The notes under the pieces were generated by a model. The model was not told the DNA's origin, did no database searches, and worked only from the letters and a program-made list of their open reading frames with translations. A stretch of DNA of 40,208 nucleotides, taken from positions 1-40,208 of the forward strand of contig JASHPN010000019.1 of the NCBI GenBank assembly GCA_030038175.1, given 5' to 3'. This DNA comes from Verrucomicrobiia bacterium. GTDB taxonomy: Bacteria; Verrucomicrobiota; Verrucomicrobiia; Limisphaerales; UBA11358. The position numbers and the translations under genes were made by a program. Of the stretch, positions 35,010 through 40,208 are shown piece by piece; position 1 is the stretch's first letter, and each line of letters starts with the position of its first letter.

Positions 35010-37067
35010 TCAAAATCCAGTTGGCAGATAGGGCCGAATCAGTGATGCCCACACAGCGTATCCTTTTTGATTCGGGTGCAGTCGGTCCGGCAGGAATAAA
35101 TCCGCGCGGGGATTGCCATTGGCATCCACCATATGGGAAAAGACGTCCACGTATTCCAGTTCCGGGCCTTTGATCAAAGCGATGCGGCGGTTGACTTCCA
35201 TAATTTCGTTTTTCCATCGATTCCATCGAATCGGGCTGGGTTTGAGGGAAATGAAGAGAACAGGTGTTTGGGGCAATTGTGCGTGGATGGCCGCGACGAA
35301 ATGGGTGTAGTCCGCCACCACGTTGTCCACGGATTCTCCGGCCGCCAGATCATTTTCGCCGTCGTAAAACACGATCATCCGCGGATGATACGGAATGACG
35401 ATCCGACTGGCGTAGGTTGTGCAATCGGCGATGCGCGCGCCGCCAAATCCCCGATCAATGACGGTAACTCCCGGAAAATCCCTGGCGAGGGTCGTCCATT
35501 TCCGAATCGCCGAACTGCCATAAAATAGAACGGCATCCTGCGGGGGTGGCTGGATTTTGTCGTATTTTTCGAATGCGCGGATGGCCGGCTCGAATTTGCC
35601 GTTTTGGGGCGGCATTTGGGCAAATAACGCGGCTGAGCCGAGGGTTACCGATTTGAGGCGGAAATCGCAAGGCGGGTTTGTAGCGGAGAACACATCCAAC
35701 CGCATTTGAATGATTAACCCGCGGTACGTGGGGGAGGCGGCCAGATTAACGGTATAACGGTGAAATCTACCGTCAGGAACGACTCTAAAACTTTGCGCTT
35801 GAGCAGCAGGAAAGCCATTTTGCGCGAGAGACCGCCAGCTTACCGTGGCATTGGTTTGATCCGAGGTGAACGCGGCTTCCAGGCTGAGCCAGGGTATAGC
35901 TTCGGCACGCCTGGCGAATATCGGACTCAATACTTGCGCACGAAGATTCCCAGGATGGATCTCAAGGGCACCCGTAATGGGCCAGCCGCCGTCAGTTGCG
36001 TTGGCATAATACCACCCCTGCCGGTCCCGCTCGAAATCAAACGCCAACGATGGCAACCGGGCTGTTTGGCTATAAACGTAGGCGCGAATTTGCTTCACCG
36101 TGCCCAGAATGACGTCGTATCGGTAATCATAAACGACATTATGGTCCAGAACCTCAGTCCGGTTGGGAGCGATGTAGCCCGTGGGGTCGTCCCTGGCGCC
36201 ACTCGCGCCATGCAAGCCATAGAATCCACCGCTAAAGGCTGCCGTGCCAGGATTCCACACGCCGACGCCCCAGCCTGAGTCATTAACCAGGGCCGCCCAA
36301 TTTTCCGTGGCTGTCCAACTGGCCCAATGCCCATCCACATCCAGGCGCGCAAAAATCTGGGACAGCGCGCCGGTCGTGAAGGGTTTATCACCGCAATATG
36401 TGAGCAATCGCCAATACGGCCCGTTCACATAAACTGCCGGTAATTCCTGGGGACGGGCAGGGTATTGAGCGTGGTCGCCGCGCTCATTTGTCAGCCGGCA
36501 TCGCGCCTGCAATACGGGGCCGTCAAGCTTGAGCCAGACTTCACATTCGCACTTTCCCGGAACATTCTTCAACGGCCATTGCATAGGTACCAGCCTGATG
36601 TATAGTGTGCGGCCGGTGTTTGTGTATTGCAGTACCCTCGACGTGAACCCGAAATCATCGCCCGCCTGGATGGGGTTCCATCCCAGGTGTTCCCAGCCCT
36701 TGGCCAGAGTTGTGCCCGGCGGATGATATGGGACAGGGCCCGAGTAATAGGACAATTGAATTTCCCGGCCCCAGTCGTGGCTGTTGATCACATTCAAGGC
36801 AAGATTGGTAATGGGAGCAAGGTAGGTAATGGCTCCGCCCAGGTTCAAATCAACGCCCAGGCGGATATCATTGTCCTGGATGAAACTCATGCGCGGGAAT
36901 TCCGAAGTTTGGGGTGAGAGATCGGGTGAAGAATTCGCCGCATCATAGCCGGCGCGGGCGCGCGTTACCGGCAGCAATAAAAAAGACGCGGCGGCCATGA
37001 AAGTCAAAAATACCTTTTTATGTTCGTGACGCGTCCGCACGCCGGCCTGCAAAAAGTTGCAATTCAT
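35010..37067 (-). CDS. secreted two-part protein with C-terminal SGNH (GDSL-like) esterase domain
   Basis: 685 residues with a signal peptide (hydrophobic segment about 19-38, FLTFMAAASFLLLPVTRARA). The first ~470 residues are beta-rich and not assigned to a family; the part from about 355 looks like a jelly-roll (LAFDFERDRQGWYYANATDGG). The C-terminal ~190 residues are a SGNH hydrolase: block I FYGSSAIRKW with nucleophile S518, block II glycine in GFGGARIAD, block III asparagine in FYDGENDLAAG, block V D661 and H664 in DRLHPNQKGY. Likely function is removal of acyl groups from polysaccharide outside the cytoplasm. It has its own upstream region with motif copy 3 and precedes the LamG operon. 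Confidence 0.85.
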   Translation of the reverse strand: MNCNFLQAGVRTRHEHKKVFLTFMAAASFLLLPVTRARAGYDAANSSPDLSPQTSEFPRMSFIQDNDIRLGVDLNLGGAITYLAPITNLALNVINSHDWGREIQLSYYSGPVPYHPPGTTLAKGWEHLGWNPIQAGDDFGFTSRVLQYTNTGRTLYIRLVPMQWPLKNVPGKCECEVWLKLDGPVLQARCRLTNERGDHAQYPARPQELPAVYVNGPYWRLLTYCGDKPFTTGALSQIFARLDVDGHWASWTATENWAALVNDSGWGVGVWNPGTAAFSGGFYGLHGASGARDDPTGYIAPNRTEVLDHNVVYDYRYDVILGTVKQIRAYVYSQTARLPSLAFDFERDRQGWYYANATDGGWPITGALEIHPGNLRAQVLSPIFARRAEAIPWLSLEAAFTSDQTNATVSWRSLAQNGFPAAQAQSFRVVPDGRFHRYTVNLAASPTYRGLIIQMRLDVFSATNPPCDFRLKSVTLGSAALFAQMPPQNGKFEPAIRAFEKYDKIQPPPQDAVLFYGSSAIRKWTTLARDFPGVTVIDRGFGGARIADCTTYASRIVIPYHPRMIVFYDGENDLAAGESVDNVVADYTHFVAAIHAQLPQTPVLFISLKPSPIRWNRWKNEIMEVNRRIALIKGPELEYVDVFSHMVDANGNPRADLFLPDRLHPNQKGYAVWASLIRPYLPTGF

Positions 37068-37437
37068 TTTTTGTAATTATTGTTCGTCCAAAACTGCCTC
37101 GATTTCTCCCGATATTTTTGCCGACGAACCGGTATCCGGGCAGGATCGGTAAAATCCGCCGTGCCGGCATCCTTTCACGTTTTCCTGCGTCAACTTCCGG
37201 AGGCCTCCGGCAAGCAGACCGGTCGGGCGCCGACTGCCAGGGAATTTCCGATTACGGTTGCATCCTATAACGCCCGCCGCAGGGGTTCCATGAACAGAAT
37301 GACTTTTTCCTTTGCACTTTCTGATAATCTTCGACGGTCTGTCCAATTCTTCCCGAGAATTGCTTATATATAATTCCGAGAAGACAGGGTTTCACGATTA
37401 AATTATCCGCCCGTTTGGTTTGCAGCCGTTTCAACTC
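37068..37437. other. intergenic region upstream of the SGNH gene
   Basis: 370 bp between the sigma-thioredoxin gene stop and the SGNH start. It contains motif copy 3 (37291-37327), the 11-mer GATTAAATTAT (37396-37406), an AT-rich stretch tatatataatt (37363-37374) and a ~220-nt probable leader. No gene with family support is present; the short frames here are not conserved-looking. Confidence 0.6.
37291..37327 (-). promoter_or_regulatory. shared 37-bp upstream motif, copy 3
   Basis: Minus-strand reading: TTATCAGAAAGTGCAA, then AGGAAAAAG, then TCATTCTGTTCA. It lies 223 nt upstream of the SGNH start codon. See copies 1 and 2 for matches; the central AAAGTGCAA is invariant in all three. Confidence 0.65.
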
Positions 37438-39687
37438 CTATTGACCGGCCAGGGCGCCGGCGACCGTTTCGGTGAGTTCCTGGCCGCGCAGGTCTTTGCC
37501 GATAATTTTTCCCGTGCCGTCGAGGAGAAACGTCATGGGGATCGCTTTAATGCCGAATTTGACGGCGAGTTCGTTGCTCCATCCCCGACCGTCGAAGTAT
37601 TGCTGCCAGGTCATCTCATTCTGAGCCGTAAAATCCAGCAATTTTTGTCTATCCGAGTCAAGGCTGACACCAATAATTTCAAAACCTTTATCGTGATACT
37701 TTTTGTACGCGGCCACGACATTGGGAATTTCTCCAAGGCACGGCCCGCACCAGGTCGCCCAGAAATCTATCAGGACGACTTTGCCTTTGTAATCTGCCAG
37801 GGACAGTGGTTTGCCGTTGACGTCCCTTTCAGTGAAATCCGGAAATTGCGCCCCAACGGCGAGCTGTGCCTGAATTTTCTGCGCCGCCTTTTTCATTGGG
37901 AGAAAAGCAGGACGCGGGCCGGGATGCCATTGAAACCATTTTTTAAAGGCCGGCCAACTTGTCATTGCCGACACGGTTGGCCAGGAATGCGCCCTATACT
38001 CAAATGGTTGTATGGAAGCGCGGGTATCTTTGACTATCACTGAGTTGTTGCTTGAAAGGGCCGGAAACTCAGGAACAAAATTGGCCAAATTACAGCCAGG
38101 GACAAAATTCGTTACGACACAGTGATACACGGCGGCGATATCAAGGTTATTAGAGTCCGTCCCGTGACTTTTGGGCGAAAACATTGTCAGAACAAATTCT
38201 TTGGGGAACACGAGCGAGTTTGTTTCGATGGTACGTGTTACCTGGTAACGCGCCGCGCAATATCCGTGGTTATAGGGGGCAGGCCGGGTAAATCTGCCCC
38301 CGCCGACAACGTTATAGCCGGGATCCATAATATCCAATTCCTTCGGCAGTTTGGGTCCATCCTCGGTTAAAAAAGTGCCGCTCACTGTGTTTGTATCCAG
38401 ATCGACGGTTTCCAAAAAGGGAGCGTCCATGGTGAATGGATTTGTGGGAATACCGTTGAAGAAGTGGCCGGACGCAAAGGCAAGCCACAGTATTTGGGTA
38501 TAAGGAATGGAAACATCCGTGGCTTTTGGCATCGGCCGGGATTGGGCGAAAGCCGCATAGGATGGGTGACCGAAAATATTCGACCATGCCTTGCAAATGA
38601 TGAAGACATCGCGACCATCAGTTCCGGCAGAAATGATGTTGGTTTCCATTCCGCGCGCCATACCTTGAGGCAAGACCCATGTCCCGTCGCGTTTTCTAAT
38701 AGGCATCAAATCCCGGTAATTCCGAAACGCTCCGGTTACCACCAATTCCGGCATTTCGGCGTCTATGTCCATTCTCCATAAACTGCCCGAAACCCAAATG
38801 CTGAAAGACGCAAACCCATTAGTCCGCGAAAGAGTCTCAAAGTAGGAAGAGTTAACCACTCCCTGAATTTCATATGAAGGCCCCGTTCTTTTGGAAGCTG
38901 CAGCGTCTGACGAGGCGATGATGGCAACGCTGCCGGCGAGCAAAATCCCTACGCTTACGGAAATGGCGAATTTCATCTTTACCCAGGTTATCATTTTCAT
39001 GGCCCCATCGGCGAGGGCCAGGGTTGATGCCGAAGCGGCCGCGCCTTTGGCCACGGCCACGGAAGCAACGACTTTCGCCAGCCCTGCCGGCGCGGCGTGA
39101 ACGGAATTGGCCGGGATTATCCCGGCGATGATCGCGGTGGTGGAATCCACCCCGTGTTTGCTGAAAAATTTTCTCAATTTATCCAGGCCTCGCGCCACCC
39201 GCTTTTGTGCCGTACGCTCCTCCACTCCCAGCGCGATGCCCACTTCGCGCAAACTCTTGCCCTCGAAATACCGGAGCAAAATCGCGTCGCGGTCGCGGTC
39301 GCGTAATTGCGCCATGGCCTTATCCAAAACTGGGGCAAATTCATCCCAGGTTGAAACCGATGCGCCTGATTCAGTAACGGATTCCATGGTTGCCTCCTGT
39401 TCTCGAAGTTGGCGACGACGCCGGATTTTTAAAGCGTCGGCGGCGGCGAACCGCGTGGCCTGAAAGAGCCAGCCCGACAGAATGATATTTTCATTCAAGA
39501 ATCCGGCCTTGCGTGAAAGGATGATAAAGACCGCTTGAGTCACATCTTCAGCCAAATGCGGGTCGCGCACCTGCCTGAGCGCCGCCGAATAGACGAGATT
39601 GATATACCGCGTGACCAATATCTCAAACGCGCGGTCTGATTGGCCGGCCACGTAGTCTCGTACCAAGGCCATGTCGTCATTCATCAT
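37438..39687 (-). CDS. ECF sigma factor fused to a membrane-anchored thioredoxin (TlpA-like) domain
   Basis: 749 residues; MM start at 39687/39684. Residues 1-95 are sigma region 2 ([23 protein letters not shown], ..[26 protein letters not shown]). Residues 118-178 are region 4 with its HTH ([41 protein letters not shown]). An Ala-rich linker leads to a transmembrane helix at about 238-258 ([19 protein letters not shown]). About 360 residues of unassigned, presumably extracytoplasmic sequence follow, then a TlpA/ResA-like thioredoxin domain at ~617-745 with W-C-G-P-C (C647, C650) and cis-proline P717. The reading frame is continuous with no sign of a frameshift. Probable role: transcription control coupled to an envelope redox or substrate state (inference). 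No anti-sigma gene is adjacent in the window. Confidence 0.9.
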   Translation of the reverse strand: MMNDDMALVRDYVAGQSDRAFEILVTRYINLVYSAALRQVRDPHLAEDVTQAVFIILSRKAGFLNENIILSGWLFQATRFAAADALKIRRRRQLREQEATMESVTESGASVSTWDEFAPVLDKAMAQLRDRDRDAILLRYFEGKSLREVGIALGVEERTAQKRVARGLDKLRKFFSKHGVDSTTAIIAGIIPANSVHAAPAGLAKVVASVAVAKGAAASASTLALADGAMKMITWVKMKFAISVSVGILLAGSVAIIASSDAAASKRTGPSYEIQGVVNSSYFETLSRTNGFASFSIWVSGSLWRMDIDAEMPELVVTGAFRNYRDLMPIRKRDGTWVLPQGMARGMETNIISAGTDGRDVFIICKAWSNIFGHPSYAAFAQSRPMPKATDVSIPYTQILWLAFASGHFFNGIPTNPFTMDAPFLETVDLDTNTVSGTFLTEDGPKLPKELDIMDPGYNVVGGGRFTRPAPYNHGYCAARYQVTRTIETNSLVFPKEFVLTMFSPKSHGTDSNNLDIAAVYHCVVTNFVPGCNLANFVPEFPALSSNNSVIVKDTRASIQPFEYRAHSWPTVSAMTSWPAFKKWFQWHPGPRPAFLPMKKAAQKIQAQLAVGAQFPDFTERDVNGKPLSLADYKGKVVLIDFWATWCGPCLGEIPNVVAAYKKYHDKGFEIIGVSLDSDRQKLLDFTAQNEMTWQQYFDGRGWSNELAVKFGIKAIPMTFLLDGTGKIIGKDLRGQELTETVAGALAGQ

Positions 39688-39743
39688 CCATCCAATACAT
39701 GGACGCCAACCGGAAAAGGAGACAAATTAATTCGCGCAAAATC

Positions 39744-39770
39744 CCCTGCTTGCGTGAGCAGGGTTGTTTT
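39744..39770 (+). terminator. terminator-like hairpin
   Basis: CCCTGCT (39744-39750), loop TGCGTG, AGCAGGG (39757-39763), then TTGTTTT on the plus strand. A perfect 7-bp stem with a short U-tract. No plus-strand gene precedes it in this gap, so it may instead be a structure in the sigma gene upstream region. Confidence 0.45.
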
Positions 39771-39794
39771 GAGAAATTCATTGGGAGGATTGCC

Positions 39795-39832
39795 GCCGGT
39801 GTGGCGAAATGGCAGACGCACAGGACTTAAAA
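39795..39832 (+). pseudogene. 5' half of a tRNA-Leu(UAA) gene, cut in the anticodon loop
   Basis: The sequence reads as a tRNA-Leu 5' half: acceptor strand GCCGGTG (39795-39801), D-arm with GGCGAAATGGCAGACGC, anticodon stem CAGGA (39821-39825) and loop CTTAAAA (39826-39832) with anticodon UAA. The matching TCCTG, variable arm, T-arm (GGTTCAAATC type) and acceptor 3' strand do not follow here or in the rest of the window. The break at the anticodon loop next to an excisionase-like gene points to an attachment site of an integrated element. Confidence 0.75.
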
Positions 39833-39953
39833 ATGAAAAATCGGCCATTTCGTGATATTTCACCCGATTTCTTGCCGCACAGTCTTTCTCCTTTATTTTC
39901 AAGGCGAAAGTCATCTTTTGCCCGTCTTTTCAGCGCGAAACATTTCATCCCTG

Positions 39954-39977
39954 AAAGTGGCACACAAAGTGGCACAC
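39954..39977 (+). repeat. 12-bp perfect tandem repeat
   Basis: AAAGTGGCACAC occurs twice without spacing (39954-39965, 39966-39977), directly before the second tRNA-Leu-like fragment. Short direct repeats beside an attachment core are typical arm-type sites for integrase or excisionase; that role is inferred. Confidence 0.7.
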
Positions 39978-40002
39978 GCAGACGCATAGGACTTCCATCC
40001 TG
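39978..40002 (+). other. second tRNA-Leu-like fragment (D-arm end and anticodon arm)
   Basis: GCAGACGCATAGGACTT, then CCATCCTG. Compared with the tRNA half at 39812-39828 it matches GCAGACGCA-AGGACTT with one substitution, and it also supplies the TCCTG that the first fragment lacks. The anticodon loop is changed (CTTCCA instead of CTTAAAA), so it cannot be a functional tRNA. It may be the element-borne copy of the attachment core. A small ATGTT...AACAT hairpin follows at about 40005-40019. Confidence 0.55.
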
Positions 40003-40026
40003 ATATGTTCTAAAAACATAAAATTT

Positions 40027-40208
40027 TCAGATTTGTTTCCGGGACGGAGCTTTGTGCAGTTGAGCGAATTCTCCGGCGGCCGCACGCCGTTGAAATTCGT
40101 TGATGGCCTCGTCGGTGAGGTATTGTCGGCCAGCAATGTTGATGGTCTTTAGCCAGCCCTTTTTTCGCCAGCGCCAGGCCGTGATTGGAGTCACGCCTAC
40201 TTGTTCCA
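40027..40208 (-). CDS. excisionase-like helix-turn-helix protein, C-terminal part
   Basis: The gene enters from the right edge and ends with TGA at 40029-40027, a stop followed by an AT-rich stretch. The visible ~60 residues read E-Q-V-G-V-T-P-I-T-A-W-R-W-R-K-K-G-W-L-K, then TINIAGRQYLTDEAINEFQR and a basic tail. The pattern (helix, T/S-x-x-T-x-W-R-W, a basic G-W-L-K turn, then a beta-hairpin ending in G-R-x-Y-L-T) is that of MerR-like/AlpA-type winged HTH excisionases. The N-terminus lies outside the window. Position 25 bp from the tRNA-like fragment supports a role in element excision, with an integrase expected just beyond. Confidence 0.7.
   Translation of the reverse strand, partial: EQVGVTPITAWRWRKKGWLKTINIAGRQYLTDEAINEFQRRAAAGEFAQLHKAPSRKQI

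Noticed and set aside
34663-35226. 188-codon N-terminal extension of the LamG protein frame
   Set aside because: It would place sequence before a clear signal peptide, overlap the SGNH gene, and translate the conserved upstream motif.
37252-37434. Small minus-strand frame sharing YQKVQRKKSF with the LamG extension
   Set aside because: The similarity comes from the shared 37-bp DNA motif, not from a conserved protein; there is no family and no ribosome-binding site.
39795-40026. Group I intron in tRNA-Leu(UAA)
   Set aside because: The break in the anticodon loop matches the classic intron position, but I see no P, Q, R, S core elements and no 3' exon, while an excisionase-like gene follows.

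Overview
The window looks like chromosomal DNA of a Verrucomicrobiota bacterium, probably of the Pedosphaera/Limisphaerales type. This is inferred from gene families only: a DUF1800/DUF1501 pair, a type II-secretion-like pseudopilin inside a glycoside hydrolase cluster, a very large LamG/Ig surface protein, a sigma factor with a long membrane-anchored C-terminal extension, and GC-rich DNA with short palindromic intergenic repeats. No rRNA or intact tRNA is present to confirm it.

Left part (1-4576): the C-terminal end of a DUF1800 protein, its Tat-exported DUF1501 partner, a rho-independent terminator, a YebC-family protein, a HI0933-type flavoprotein and a small SRPBCC protein. About 440 gene-free bases follow, carrying REP-like palindromes.

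Sugar region (5020-17490, all minus strand): a secreted GH92 glycosidase lies downstream of a tightly packed operon. Its order is class I aldolase-like protein, aldehyde dehydrogenase, APH-fold kinase, divergent enolase, lyxose/mannose-type sugar isomerase, PfkB kinase, and a lysylphosphatidylglycerol-synthase-like membrane protein. Most junctions are 1-4 nt gaps or short overlaps. Two AraC-type regulators lie upstream. The enzymes fit a route in which a sugar is isomerised, phosphorylated and cleaved, and the aldehyde half is oxidised, phosphorylated and dehydrated towards PEP. That route is an inference.

Polysaccharide region (17644-37067): a two-component system (a beta-propeller sensor kinase and a NarL-type regulator), a divergent GH78 rhamnosidase, an operon of LamG/Ig giant protein, pseudopilin, GH3 beta-glycosidase and alpha/beta esterase, and a SGNH-type esterase. 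A 37-bp motif, alignable without gaps in three copies and always on the minus strand, lies upstream of the sensor kinase, the LamG operon and the SGNH gene. This suggests one regulon.

Right end (37438-40208): an ECF sigma factor fused through a transmembrane helix to a TlpA-like thioredoxin domain. It is followed by a tRNA-Leu(UAA) gene cut off in its anticodon loop, a 12-bp tandem repeat, a second tRNA-Leu-like fragment and the end of an excisionase-like helix-turn-helix gene. This looks like the left edge of an integrative element that continues beyond the window.
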